Origin: Larix kaempferi
Lineage: Eukaryota; Streptophyta; Pinopsida; Pinales; Pinaceae
Direction: 5' to 3'
Assembly: GCA_027924585.1 (NCBI GenBank)
Contig: BSBM01000865.1
Location: 2,852,001 to 2,916,000 of the forward strand
DNA length: 64,000 nt
Part shown: piece after piece, positions 24,147 through 36,643 of the stretch
Layout of the letters: the number at the start of each line of letters is the position of its first letter
How positions within the stretch are numbered: position 1 is the first letter of the stretch
Position numbers and translations under genes: made by a program
The notes under the pieces: model-generated
The model's input: the letters and a program-made list of their open reading frames with translations, nothing else
What the model was told of the DNA's origin: nothing
Databases searched by the model: none

Positions 24147-25350
24147 AAGCTTGTTGAAGTCAAAGAAGACGCTATACAAAATCTTATTTTGGAAAAAGAG
24201 GTAATTTTCCATGTCTTGTCTTGAATTACGCAATACACTCACCCACATTTCTCTCAGTTTTAAGGACTTTGAACCTTGCAAATCAACAGGTACTATTGTC
24301 ACAGGTACAAAGTTTAGAATTAGTTTTGTCCAAGTTCCAGAATCTGCAAATGGAAACATCTCCGAATAGGTTATTGGAATCACAAGAAGTGGTGGATTAT
24401 GCTCTCCAAAAGCAGATACCAAAAGTAGGTTTTCACTTCATAGAATCCATTTTGGATGTTCAGGTAATAGTATATTAGTGATATGGTTTTTAGGAGGAAG
24501 AATGACAATGCATATAGCTAATGTGCAAGAAAGATAATAGACGTACTAATTTTAATTTTGGAGAGAATTTTAAACTTTTTTTGTATTAGAATTTTAGATA
24601 CATTTGTTTTTATCAAATTTAAATCGATCCATGCTATTTTGTAGGCTGAAGAAACACTTATCCGACAGAACCAAGAGGAATGTAAGAGGTAAATAAGCAA
24701 TCAAGTCAATTATCATTCAAAATGAAGAATAGTCAAATACTCTCCTATAACATTAAATATAAGTTATTTGATATTTCATGAGTTGAACTAAATCCAGTCT
24801 ACAATATTTATTCAAGCTTTTATTTCATTTCTTTGCATGATCCAATTGTAAAATTGTAGTTTACTTGTATTTGCCAGGGATGAAAAAGAAAATAATAACT
24901 CAGAGAGTGAGAGATCAGAACTTCTACCTCAAATTCATGATTTGACAGATAACAATATTAAGGTAGATAGCCTTATGATCAAGAGAGCAACATTGGGCTC
25001 AGCAATGAGAACATCATACTTTTCTTGTATGAATTGAACTTCACAGCAATGAAGTATTCTCTGCATGTAAACATATGGGCACTAGACATTTCATCTTCCA
25101 TTTGCATTATTGCAGATGATATAGTTGATGATTCCTTCATATGGAAATGATTTCTTTTTGCATCATAAATGCATCATTCATCACCTTTCCAAACAAACTG
25201 CCAGCATCAATGTTGATGAATTTGACACTTACAACACAGTATTGCGACGGAGGAAGCCCTCCATACCTGGGACAAGAAGGAGATAATTTGAATCAGTATC
25301 AGAGGGACTCTTCCAGCACAAATGAAATGCAGATAAGAAGAAGTGAAAAA
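24147..25350 (+). CDS. Multi-exon coiled-coil protein fragment, unidentified
   Basis: Five exons can be read on the plus strand, each with AG before and GT after: 24147-24200, 24290-24424, 24645-24688, 24878-24962 and 25240-25350. Their phases agree (54, 135, 44+85 and 111 bp), giving 143 residues with no stop. The first part is helical and heptad-like (KLVEVKEDAIQNLILEKE; VLLSQVQSLELVLSKFQNLQ); the later part is polar and rich in Ser, Asn, Gln and Glu. No catalytic motif or named domain is recognised. It may be part of a real host gene or a captured or duplicated fragment. No start codon or terminal exon is assigned. Alternative: reading through the 24963 donor gives a stop about 25 codons on. 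Confidence 0.55.
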
Positions 25351-26352
25351 GTAAGAAAATCCTCAGGAGACCAAGAAACATAGTTTAATGCTTTTAAAAT
25401 CATTATAATGTTTATCAATGTTAAAGAACCCATCATCAATGAATAATCATTTCTATTTCATTTTATTGTACTTTTCTAAGAAAGACAGTTTTCCTTTACT
25501 TTTCATAGCATCTTCATTATTTGAAAGAAGTATTCTACCCAAAATCCTTCAGTTTCTCTAAAAATTAAGAATTAGTCTAAACGTTCCACATTTTGGACTT
25601 TTTCTGGCTACCATCACCGGAATCCAGTGATATAATCTTTGGTCAAATCGTAATTTGTCATTGTTGAAATTTCATTTTAAACTGCATAAATGGATTCCAC
25701 ACCTTCAAATAACCCTGTTGCACCTGGATTGTGCAATCTCAACAACTTATATCTACAATTCCAGCAATTCTTTTAAAATTTTAGCCAGATTTCAGGGAAA
25801 AATTATCAGAAAAAAATGACTGGAAAAAGTCCAAATCATAGCATATTTAGACTACACCATAAATTGGTTTCCACTTTATGTTGTCAATGTGATAAGTTGT
25901 TCAAAGGGGACAAGTATGAGCATTTAAAATGAAGGGATTCATAGGTAAAAACTTTTTAACATTTATTGTCACATAGTATAGTCTCAATTCTCCATTACCT
26001 GAAACACAAGCACAAACAGAAGAAATATTAATGGGTTCAATATACATTGCGTATCTACTCACTTAACAATGGAACGTGTGATCATCAAGCTGATTCATTG
26101 TTTGTCATTATACTTAGTGGACAATGCTTGAATACTCTTGGCACTTTTTGTATAAATCTGTATGCCAAATATATAACTTTCAAGACAGATGGTTGACCTT
26201 CCCCACTGTCTCTTGTTTCACAGCCAAGGACTTCATCTTCTCAATCCTTGGAACATTAACTTCCCTTTGAAGTGAATCCCTCAAGATAATTTTCCCGAGG
26301 TTTTTAGTGCTTTGAGGATGATGATCTTGTATAATCTGAGATCAGTTTTGAG
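25351..26352. other. Non-coding stretch downstream of coiled-coil exons
   Basis: AT-rich with no coding frame of interest. It contains the foldback element at 25573-25854. Otherwise nothing is recognised. Confidence 0.5.
25573..25854. mobile_element. Foldback (MITE-like) element
   Basis: Two 35-bp arms, 25573-25607 and 25820-25854, are inverted copies with about 26 of 35 positions matching. Both start TAGTCTAAA and share a TTTGGACTTTTTC block. The spacer is about 212 bp. No convincing target duplication was found, so the superfamily is not assigned. Confidence 0.55.
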
Positions 26353-26566
26353 CAATGTTTCAAATATTGTTTAGGGGATTATATCATCGAGAATCTAGAA
26401 ATAAACTTACTGGAAATATCATGGAAAATATCAGAAATTATCAAAAAATATTTGCAAGCAAAAACTTGGATCTGAAAAACTCAGAATATATCAGAAACAT
26501 CAGCAACCTGAAAAACTTAGAAACAACCAGAAATATTGGGAAAAATCGGAGATATTTGCAACACTG
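26353..26566. mobile_element. Candidate hAT-like MITE
   Basis: The left end CAATGTTTCAAATATTG and the right end (reverse-complemented) CAGTGTTGCAAATATCT resemble each other and the CA(A/G)TG hAT style. The interior is a degenerate run of AGAAATATCAGAAA-like phrases. Flanking octamers do not match, so it is old or misbounded. The 135-codon frame through it is a by-product of the repeats. Confidence 0.45.
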
Positions 26567-27202
26567 GGTGATTCCGGCACTAAACATTTCAAGGGGTGAT
26601 TTTTTATATACATTATTATATATGAAAAAAATGTTGAAAAATACGTCTTATATTTACAGAAAAATATTTACAAACAGCAATGAAAAAAGTGGAAGGGTAT
26701 ATACAATGGACATCATGACCTTTTCTGTAAAGCCAACTAAAGCTGAGATAAAATCAGAATAGGCTGTGGGGTCAAGAGAATGGGCATCCTGGATCAACAG
26801 AGCACCCTTATACAGGAGCTGATGGTGTATCTTATCCTGGTACAGAGAGCAAAAATCGGATAATGAATTGGGCTCACTCTCAAAGACAAACTTGCACCTG
26901 ATTTTTCGAATCCCCCTATAAATCACCAAGCAAAGACCCTCAACTTATAAGAAAGTCAAATAGACTACACACTGTGAAGACAATGAACCCATCTGTTCTC
27001 TACATCAGTAGACACCCATCTCACATTAAGGACCAAGAATAACGGATATAACTAATGAAGCACTGAATACAAATGTCAGGAGTCACATTGGGACAGAAGG
27101 TAACCAATACTTTAACCCCAATCTCTCCAAAAAGGCATTGGCATCGTAACACTCATTTTGAACAACTGAGACTTCATAATAAGGCTCTTCAACTCCATAT
27201 GG
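26567..27202. other. Unassigned, perhaps 3' end of LINE fragment
   Basis: No intact gene. Minus-strand frames here have a coding-like look in short pieces (about 26990-27200) and may be the tail of the adjacent LINE ORF2 with frameshifts. The 91-codon minus frame at 26654-26929 is not recognised. Confidence 0.3.
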
Positions 27203-27760
27203 TCAGGGGCTATCAACCCATACTCCTAAAGAGCGCCAATCCTTCCAGTTGTGGGAGGAAGAATCCCACAAATCTCTCCAAAAGAAAATGCCTTTCTTTC
27301 TCAATTTGTGAGCTTGGAAATGAGGCATCTCTGCAAGACATGACCCCTGAGCACACCAACTCCAACTGGGTGAACTAGCTAGATCCCACCTTGCCCGACT
27401 GCCTTCCCAATTCCAATGGAGCAAGCTTGCAATAACCCTATGCGTTGACCAAATACTCTGAAAAATGAGGGAGTCGGAGCCCTGAAACAAGTGGGGAGTA
27501 GATTTGATGTCACATGACCCAAAAGCTCCTTTGTCCCAACCAGAGTGCTGAGCAGACATTACCTGGTATGGAAACATAATCTCCCAATGCATAGAACCCT
27601 CCAAAGTCCAATCATCGCACCACCCACTTGGACGCATCTATATTGCCGTGAGTCATGACATCAATCAGAGCAAGACCCTTCTCGTTGTTGGGCATAGTGC
27701 AGAGATCCTGAGGCACCAATGGATGACCCCTTTGGCCACCATACTTAGACCATAGGTATG
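27203..27760 (-). pseudogene. LINE (non-LTR retrotransposon) ORF2 C-terminal fragment, broken
   Basis: Minus-strand translation begins with a stretch ending KGLALIDVMTHGNIDASKWVV, resembling the post-RT segment of plant LINE ORF2 proteins (GGLGLID...A...KW..R). After a frameshift near 27620 it continues for about 140 residues, rich in Trp and Ser and with an IFFWRDLWD block, in the style of the ORF2 C-terminal half. The RT core is absent because element D is inserted at 27761. It is not functional. The family assignment rests on remembered motif style, not on a search. Confidence 0.5.
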
Positions 27761-28396
27761 TGTTGATGTATTTGTAACTTCGGAAGATATTCACTTGTAT
27801 ATTACATTTGTACTTTATTGTATCCCCAACGGAGATGTATTATTCCTCCAATTGGAAGTGTCGTCATGTGTACTTGCAAGTGTCGCAAGTTATATTGTAA
27901 GTATCGTAACTTATACTTGATGGGTTATTAGACCAACTTGATGGGGTTGGCCCTATATGAGTCATGTGGGTCAAAAGGTTATTAGACCACCCTAGAGGGG
28001 TCGGCCCAGTCATCATTATGTTAAGTGGTTAAGTTGGGGCCGACCTAGTTGAGTAAAGGGCAAGTCAAGTTAGTGTATAAATAGAGAGTGTGTCTCTCTC
28101 ATTTTACACATTCTATTACTCACTCACTTTGCATTAGTGAGAGAGAGGAGGAGTGCGCACAAGTGGAGGAGGAGCATGTTGCTAAAGATATCTATCTCTT
28201 AGGTTTGATCATTGTGATCCTTGTATTGATGCTTATTCTATCTCTGAGGAAGTTGCGCGGTTTTTCACCTTCTTGGTTTTCCCCGGTGTAATGTTTTGTG
28301 TCTCTTGTCTCTTGTCTCTTATGCTTGATATGTTGTACATGTTGTTCTTTCAGTTAAGATCCTAGATCTATTGAATTAAATGATGAAAACCTAACA
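27761..28396 (+). repeat. 5' LTR of element D
   Basis: Begins TGTTGATGTATTTGTAAC and ends AAACCTAACA. The start matches the complement of the C LTR edge (TGTTCATGTATGTGTAAC). It shares with the C LTR the GTAACTTCGGAA and GGAAGTGTCGTCATGTG blocks and the GGGTTATTAGACCA motif. It carries a TATA box at 28076 followed by a CT-rich probable transcription start region. Confidence 0.85.
28076..28083 (+). promoter_or_regulatory. TATA box of LTR D
   Basis: TATAAATA followed by GAGAGTGTGTCTCTC. The sister LTR of element C has TATAAATA at the equivalent place on the minus strand (59972-59979). Confidence 0.75.
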
Positions 28397-28408
28397 TGGT
28401 ATCAGAGC
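28397..28408 (+). other. Primer-binding site, initiator tRNA-Met
   Basis: TGGTATCAGAGC starts at the first base after the LTR. It is the standard plant copia primer site, complementary to the 3' end of initiator tRNA-Met. Confidence 0.93.
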
Positions 28409-29080
28409 TAGCCTGAAGGAAGGCATGATATGGCATTTATGAGACTTGTTGCACTTGCGACAAATTGGAGGCTAGGGCTTGATATAGCAAAAACCAGTCA
28501 TCGTGGCACTTTCGCTATAAATCCATTTTGGCGAAGGTTCAGGATCTGAACCTTTACAGGTCGTAGATAACATCTCCATGTATCTTGTGTTCAAAGCACA
28601 ACATCTGATTCGTTGTACTTTGTGTTTTATGATCAGTACAATCCAAGGTTTCTGCCTCTTCCAGATCTCAGTCATAAACAGGTGACCTAGGAAAAAAGGT
28701 CACAACTTGGGCTAGGAAGCTCCAAATGACTTTTAATAAAAAGTGATAGTAAGAGCACGGACTGTAGTTTCTCAGGTAAGTTTTTCATAGGCCGAAATTG
28801 AATCAGTGACACGTGGCACTCCGTACAAGTTCGCTCTCCTGTTTTATCCCATAAATAGGTCACGTTGCGACACTTGGCATAACTCTCTCTCAGAAAATCC
28901 AATTGAGGTCAGACCTGTGGGGTTGGAAAGATGACAGGTCAGGCTACCACAAGCCGAAGTTTCAGACCCCGTGGATTCGCAATTTCAGAGATGCACCAGA
29001 AACAATTAGGTGCATATTTATGTCAAAATAGATTTGGATTCTAAGTACCTTCATTCTTGGCTTGTCACTGCTGCGGGAAT

Positions 29081-29400
29081 TTAGGGCTTTGAAGAAAGTT
29101 GGAATTTTTGGAATCGGAGACCACGGCTGAATGCTCCTCTTCAAAATCGAAATTTAGAGACCAAGATTGAATTTTTTGGTTGGGCAGAAGGCCAGGCTTG
29201 ATCAAATCCTAGTTTGAGATTTTGATCGGAAAGATGGAAAATTAGGGCTTCTGCAAAAGTTGGAATTTTTTAAGTCTGTGACCACAGCTAGAAGCTCCTC
29301 AGAAAAATCGAAGTTTAGAGCTTTGGATTGAACCTTTTGGTTGGGCAGAAGGGTGGGCTTTATCAAACCCTAGTTTGGGGTCCTGTCTAGTGAATCCGGA
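29081..29400 (+). repeat. 161-bp tandem duplication in element D
   Basis: TTAGGGCTT begins at 29081 and again at 29242. Both units share AAGTTGGAATTTTT, GACCAC(G/A)GCT and TTTTGGTTGGGCAGAAGG in order, with moderate divergence. Confidence 0.75.
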
Positions 29401-29549
29401 AGTTTCAAAGGCAATTTTGAGGGGTCAAATTTTACAGATCTAAAAATATGAGTATACCAGCTTGACCAGCTTAGCAAGGCGCATCTTTTTATCCTTTTAG
29501 AAGTTTGAAATTCAAAGTTTGAATTACCCAATCCACTTTGATTTGCTGA

Positions 29550-30640
29550 AACTGGATCTGGAGCTGGATTAAGAATGAATTGGACACCTGCATAAGTGAA
29601 GAAGTTCCAGTTCTAGAGGGAGATGAGGCTGCAGCTTTACACGAAAAGGCTACAAGCAATCCCGACAGGTATGACTTGAAGAGATACAAGTATGTTTTGA
29701 AATTTGTTCATGATTAAGTTTATGATATGTTTGTCTTCATATTATTGAGGTTCGTACAATCTTGATTAATATTAGACTTGTCTCATCACCCTAGTAAAAG
29801 TATGAATGCATTCATTGATTAGGGCTATGACACTTATGATTGTACTAATGCACTGTGGTGTTGAATGAGGTTGATGTTGTCCTCTAACATGAAAGGTACA
29901 TCAAGTTCTAGATCAAGAACATATGACCATGGTGACATGAAGACAAAGACTCATCCATAGCTATTATAGAAGTTCTACTTACGAGGTATGTATGTTTTGG
30001 TTCTACAATGGTTAACTTATGAGTTATGCGGGTTACTAAGCACAAGTCATTGAAGAGAACAAGAAGACATTGTTTTGGTATGTTAGACATAACTAGCAAA
30101 CATGATAACCAGGTATGTTTTTCTTATATCAAGTTAGAATCCTACCTTGTGTTAGGATCTTATACTTTTGTATGAATGATTATTCTTGAAGTTAGAAGTT
30201 TAAGTAATCAACAATTTATGCATATTATATTTCTTACTTTGATTGATGATATGACTAACCAGAAGAGTCCTATGGTCAATAAGAATATGCATAAGTAATA
30301 GAAGTCTAATGCTTGTGATAAATTACCTGTGCATGAAATAATCATGACCATACATGTTAAGTTTATTTAGGATCATAATGTTTTGATAGTATTGAGATTA
30401 TACTAATGGATGTATGATCATGTATGAGATCTTGAGGATGACACTAGTGCACACTTAAGTATGCATAGTGGTCCAGGATGAATATAAGTTCAAGGACAGG
30501 TAATCCAGGAAGTAAAGATCAAGAGGGAGCACACTCTAGTAGTTCCTGCAAGGAAGCAAAGATTGAGAGGGATTCCAACCTACAACTAAACAAAGATAAG
30601 TATTTGAATTGTCATTTCTTGTATATATGATTACTTAAAT
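29550..30640 (+). other. Exon-like segments in the leader of element D
   Basis: Three short plus-strand open segments have coding character, and the first two end at donor-like GTATG sites. The segment 29550-29668 includes ELDTCISEEVPVLEGDEAAA, before CGACAG|GTATGA. The segment 30023-30112 is 30 codons, basic and His-rich, before AACCAG|GTATGT. The segment from 30499 begins GNPGSKDQEGAHSSSSCKEA. The last has a recognisable counterpart in element C (minus strand, about 63590-63730), where the unit is repeated. They do not match a standard copia gag. They may be relics of an intron-containing gag or of a captured host gene. Confidence 0.4.
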
Positions 30641-33600
30641 GATGTTGTCCAATCATGTACATACTTATGTTCCTAGACTTAGGATATGTATTATGCATAT
30701 TAGAAAAGTTGCATTAATGAACAAGATACTACTAATATGCAAGTAATGGGTAAGTGGCCTATGGTACTTGTTATCACCTAACTTGTAGTTACCCCTATAG
30801 ATGGATCCATAAATGGATGGCAAGAGGGAAAGGCAACTCAAAAGGTGCAACCACGATCACCTCGATTTCCAATAGATGGTTGTCATGCCAATCGAGGCAA
30901 CCTTCACTTTATGCTATCTAGCCCAGACAACAAAGGGGGAGACCCATATCTACTCCCGATAGGAGAGATCAGACCAAAACAAGTCAAGTATAACTGAAGT
31001 ATTGTAAGGTGTATGGTGTACCCTAGATCAAAGGATAAAGTCACAAGATAAATAAGGGGTTTAATGAGTATAGCTTTGGTTCATTGTTGATGTGAGAGTG
31101 ACTTATAGTATTTAAAATGAGATCCAGGATTAAAGTACTAGTCAATTGTGAAAAAATCCACCGCCTTGGGAACCGTGTCCAATGCAGGGTAATTTAAGGG
31201 TTGAATTGGGGCTAACCAGTACTAGAGACAAACTTGATTGTAAGATATGACAATGTCAAGGGATTCAAGCAACCCAAACCAGGATCAAACCACAAGTTAA
31301 CTCAACCATCTAGGAAAGTCGAATGAGCTTGGAGAAAGATCAGTGCCTTGGGAATTGGGATAAATGGAGTCAAAATGAGGTTAACTTGTAGATAATGACC
31401 CCTATAACATAAGACAAGTGGGATACTAAAGGTTTGATGGATGGATCTATCTAGATCTAATAGTTCATGATGTGACCTAAGTGGACCACAATCCCTTAAA
31501 ACAAGGAATGCTACCCCCAAGGCAAGATTTCACAAAATGACCTACTAGACATAGGTTTCAAAGTAAATTTGTTCCAAATCCACCAAAATCTCAAATACCC
31601 ATGTCCTATAAGTGGACAAACTCAATCTCCCCAAGAAGTGCGACTTTGCCCAAGGAGGGTTAAAGGTAGGATAAATGGGATCCAGAGAAGTCCAATGGCC
31701 ACCAAAATTTAGATCCAAGTAGTTTAGGCAAGTGTTAATGTGGATCTAGAAAATCAAAGCAATCCAGGGCTAGATCTTAGTAGATCTGAGATTTAAGATA
31801 TCACCAAGTGGTCCAAAATGGGGTTTAACCCTTAAAATGTGGAATAGGGCCCACAAGGCAAAAATCACTAAAGTGATAGTCTAGGGGTAGGTTATTGGAT
31901 ATGTAGATTGCAAATCAAGTGGAATCTCAACTACCCATGTACTAGATCTAGGTTAACTCACCTAAACCAAGGAGTGCGACCTCACTTGGAGAGGCTAAGT
32001 TGCCTTGGGAAGAGGGTCAAATGGAGGTCAATCCTCACCAAACTATAGATCCGGGATGCCGTGGATACTATAGAGGTGGGTTTTTAATGTCTTCCCCAAG
32101 AAGCCACTAGATCTTAGTAGATCTGAGAAAATGTAAAAATGGGGGTTTTGATTAATTAGGGTTTGAAATATTTTAGACAAGTGGATAGATCATGGAAAGA
32201 GAAATTACCTTGAGATCATACTTGAGTGATGAAGAGAGATGCCTTGTTGTTGAGGAAGACTCCCGCAGAGATCAAATGAGAGATTGTTGAATTTGCTTGT
32301 CGAAATGATGCCCTAGCCCACAAGTGCGACCTCCTCTACCTGTCAATCCAAGGAAAGCGATTTCAATCAGAGAGCTCAAGTATGGAGGAAATACAAGTGA
32401 AGTGCAAAAGTAACATGAAATAGAAGGTCCTGGGACAGTAATACTCCCTGTTACCAACGAAGAAACCCAAAGAAGAAGTAGGGAGGGTCCTCCCCTACCA
32501 ATACGTCCTCCCTGAATGAATTCGGCCTCCACCTGTAGATGCAAAAATGGTACAAAAAATATGGCAAGACAAGATCTCCAATAACTCAGTGCAAAGGAAG
32601 AATCAACGAACGAACACCAAAAACATTCACCACAACACTGGAGATAGATGCAATAATAATTTTCTATTCCAATAATCCAGAGCCACAAGTCCCTTTTACA
32701 ATGAGAAGCTCTCTCCTTTAAATAGAAGGGAGAGAGTCCACAATCTAACCACTTTTTGAATGAGTGGCTAAGATTAAAAGATCAAAAGATCTAATCAATG
32801 GTTGAGATGAGCTCAACAATAAAATACATGGATCACTAATAAAATATAACAATAAGTGGACAAAATCGCCCTAGGAGAGGGGATCCCACCAAATCATGAT
32901 GACAAAATATAACAACTAGCTCATGGTGGGTCCAAGGGGTAATTTTAGATACCCTTGGTCAATCCCCATAGCACAATAATAATAAAATAGTCATCAAAGT
33001 ACCAAATCGTGCCTCTATGTACAAATCGTGAGCCTTGGGAGGCTCCAAAAATCATCAGAAAATGCCATAAGTGATGGATGTGGGTCCCGATGAAGTTGAA
33101 ACTGTTGAAGAAGGTGTGGAAGACATCCCACTTATCATCATTGATCATCCCATGCCAAAACTTTGCCTCAGTAGCCCAAATCGAATTCCTCTGTAGCCAT
33201 TTCTACCGATTCTGAACTGCCTCGGGAAGCGTGAAACTACCCAAACTGCCTCCTGGAGTGCCTGCGCTGTCAAGGTGAGGGCACCAGTGTGTTTGGGAGG
33301 AGGTTAATATGGTAAAATCAAGCGGCTGGACCACCCCCTCCATGCACAGCACCCTAGGTGAACCAAATAAAATCCATCTCTGCTCTAACAGGGTCTCCAA
33401 CAGAGCAAAACTGCACTAGGATAGCCTACTGAGGCTCAATCATCACTGTAACTGCCCGGAACTAAAAGTAGCTTGTCTCATTGGACTCAGAAGGTCCTGT
33501 TATCACACAACTTGTAGTTGCCCCTAGAGGTATCCCATCCGGGACGGTAGAGGAGATAGGCAACTAAAGAGGTGACCCAAGAGATGCCACGGTTCCCAAT

Positions 33601-36137
33601 GCAATGTGGGAGTCACGTCAACCGAGGCACTCTTCGCTTTAGTTCAAGGTATAACTAGACCAAGGGGGAGACCCTATGCTCCAATCACAGTTGATTGGCC
33701 CCAAACAAAGGTTTCAAAGGATATATATAAATGATGAGTTACGGAAACCAATGCAAGGCTAAGTGGACCTAAGGGTTAAGGAATGGTTGAAGGTGGTATA
33801 ATGGATAATAAGTGTTTCAACCTATGTATGGTTTAGGCCACATGATGGGGTATGATTACTAGGTGTAGTACCATGTGTTTACACAAGTGGGTCTTGTTGT
33901 CTTGGGAAGTGTGAAATGGTTCTAGGTGGACCCACAAGGTGAAGTTAAGTGTGAAGATGGTACTATAGGTTAGATCTAGGTTAGATCTACAAGTTAGAAT
34001 TGGTTCTAGGATTACCCATGTGCTGGATCTAGGGTTTGACACTAATCCCAAGAAGTGCGCCTTGCTTGGAGAAGGACTAGTGCCTTGTTGGATGGGCTAA
34101 TGGGGTCAAGAAGGATGTCAAAGTGTAGATCGGGATACCTAGAAGCCTAGTCAAGTGGTTTGGATGAGATCCAATGGTTGGATCTTACTAGATCTAGGTT
34201 TTTTGAGTGAAGACCAAAAGTGGACCACAATTCCTTAAAACAAGGAATGCAATCCCCAAGGTAGATCGGGACAAAAGGATAGTCTAGACCTAGGTTTCAA
34301 GGCATGGGCATTCCAAATCCACGAAAATCTCCAACACCCACTTCCTAGAAGTGGACCAACTCAGAAAATCAAGGGGGTGCGACTTGCTCAAGGAGGGTCA
34401 AAAAGTGGGTTTGGTGGACCCAATCAAGTCCAATGGCCACCAAAATGTAGATCCGGGATGTTAGTACCCCGATCTATGTTCCTTCAAAGTTTCAAGTAAA
34501 TCCAATGGGTAGATCTTAGTAGATCTAAGTTTCAAGGTACCAAGAAGATCAAAAGGGGGGGTTCAACCCCTCAAAACATGGAGAGATGTCCACAAGGTAG
34601 TTTTCACCAAAGTAAGGATATGGGTATAGGTTATCAAGTGTATAGATGTCAATTCAAGTGGGATCTCACCTACCCATGTGCTAGATCCTACCCAACAAGC
34701 CTCTCTCAAGAAAATCGATTTAGGTTCAAGAAGGCTTTTTGCATTGAAAAGTGTGTCAATTTTTAGCCAATCACCACCAAACTATAGATCCAACTAGGGG
34801 TGGATCCTATAGAGGTGGGTTCTTAATATCTTTTCAAATGCAAGGGTGGATCTAAGTAGATCTAAAAAAATACCAAAATTGGGGTTTTGATTTAATTAGG
34901 GTTTTATGACCAATGGAGATAGAATGGATGAAAGAGGCACATACCTTGTAGATCTTACCTCAATTTGCTTATGGCCACCTTGCAAGTTGATAGCATTCTC
35001 CTATGTTTATATTCAAGAGTGAGATCCAAGTGCTCCAACCAAATCTCCCTTCTCCAAGATAGCCAAATCGTCCTCCTCCTACAAGACAAGATCAAAGAAA
35101 CAAGTCAAGCAAGATGATTATGAAAATGGTAGAAAGATGTAATAGAAAGCATCAACTATGTCACGAAGATACAATAATGATACTCCCTGTCACAAGATCA
35201 ACCCAAGAGAGAATATGTGGATCCCTCAAACAATAACCCTCCAAAAGTCGCCCTCCTCTCTCCAATTCGACTTTCCTGTCAAAAGGTTAGCAAAAACACA
35301 AGAATCCACAATGATACATAGAAGAGATACTTTATATTCAATATGCAAGAGAATCCACAAGCCAAGAGAGATGTGCTCCACAAAAAATCTTCTATTCCAA
35401 TATTCCAGAGCTCCAAAGGTGAGCTATACAATGGGGGGTCTCCTCCTTATATAGGATAATAAAGACCAAAACCCTATACCACTCTACAATACTACATCAA
35501 ATGAGTGGTTGAGATTATAAGATCTCATCATACAATCAATGGCTAGGATGACCCATAACATAATATCACATGGATCACTCAACATAACAATAGCGCCCTC
35601 ACTAAATGGTACAATGGAGGGTGACGTCATCCCACAAGAGGGGTAGAAAGTACAATAATCCACCTCATGATGACTAGGACATGATAAAATAAGCACATGG
35701 TGGGGCTAGGAGGTATAAATCCTTGCTAGCTGACCCCAAGGCACAATAAAATAATAAAATATGTCCAATATAATGACAATGACCAAAACTGTCCTCAGAA
35801 TCCATGACAGTCGAGCAGTAAATGTCCTCCTGTGATCAATCTGGAGATACCCACATGGTGAAAACTGACTGGAAGATAGTGAGATCACCCTGGAAGACCT
35901 CTGTGAAAACCAAATGCCAAAACCTTGCCTCAATTGCCCAAATCGATTTCCTCAGTGACCACTTTATCCCATTTTTTAACTGCCTCGGGAACTGTGAAAG
36001 TGCCAAAACTGCCTCCTAGGGTGCTAGCGCTGTCAATCTGAGCCCACCAGGCTCTCCGGGAGGGGGGATAAATGGTAATAACAAGTGGCTGGACCACCCC
36101 CTCCATCATCAGCGCCCTAGGTGAACTGGCCTCTCGG

Positions 36138-36142
36138 GGCCC
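36138..36142. repeat. Target-site duplication GGCCC, left of array A
   Basis: GGCCC immediately precedes TGTTGCCGCC of the first LTR and recurs at 56678-56682 immediately after the last GGTAACA. Confidence 0.9.
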
Positions 36143-36643
36143 TGTTGCCGCCTGGTTCCACACCTGGGAAAAACGCAGCAGAAGTCTTCAAGCTGCTGGT
36201 GTGGCCTTGGGGGCAAGTCAGAGTCAAGTGCTGTCACTTGGGACTCGACTCCTCCGTCTAGGCTTTCCTAGCGAAGCCAAGGGGGGTGGACCCTAAAAAA
36301 TAAAAAGAAACTAAGGCGTCTAATCTAGGAGTTAGGAAATATTTTTGGTAACCAAGAATAAACAACACATACATTTGTCAAATAAAAATTTCATTTATCA
36401 TTTACTCCCATTTAGAATAATCATCATTTAACAGCACATTAGTCAATAATATGAAAATAAAATTGAAACAAGACCAGTGCCTTATAATGGAGTCATTAAA
36501 CAAATGCATAAGCAGGAAAAGTAAATGTTGTGCGAATGTTCTTGTTTTATTTTAAAAATTAATGTGACGGTGATCTTTTTATTAAGGCAGGTGGGTTCCC
36601 GATATACGCAAGGTACGGGGGAACATGTTCGGAATTTTGAAGC

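Larger units (their letters stand above)
27761..30768 (+). mobile_element. Ty1/copia-type element D, 5' part, interrupted by B4
   Basis: A 636-bp 5' LTR (27761-28396) is followed directly by an initiator-Met primer site and 2.36 kb of internal sequence without a normal gag. The internal part then stops at B4 (30769). Element C, inverted at the right end of the window, has a related LTR and the same internal sequence (63355-64000 matches the complement of about 30100-30765), which shows that D and C are one family. In C, pol remnants lie further downstream. D inserted into the LINE fragment. Its 3' half is not in the window. Confidence 0.75.

Noticed and set aside
26355-26762. 135-codon frame read as a gene
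   Set aside because: Mostly built of repeated AGAAATATCAGAAA phrases inside a candidate MITE; the start is not ATG-supported by any family.
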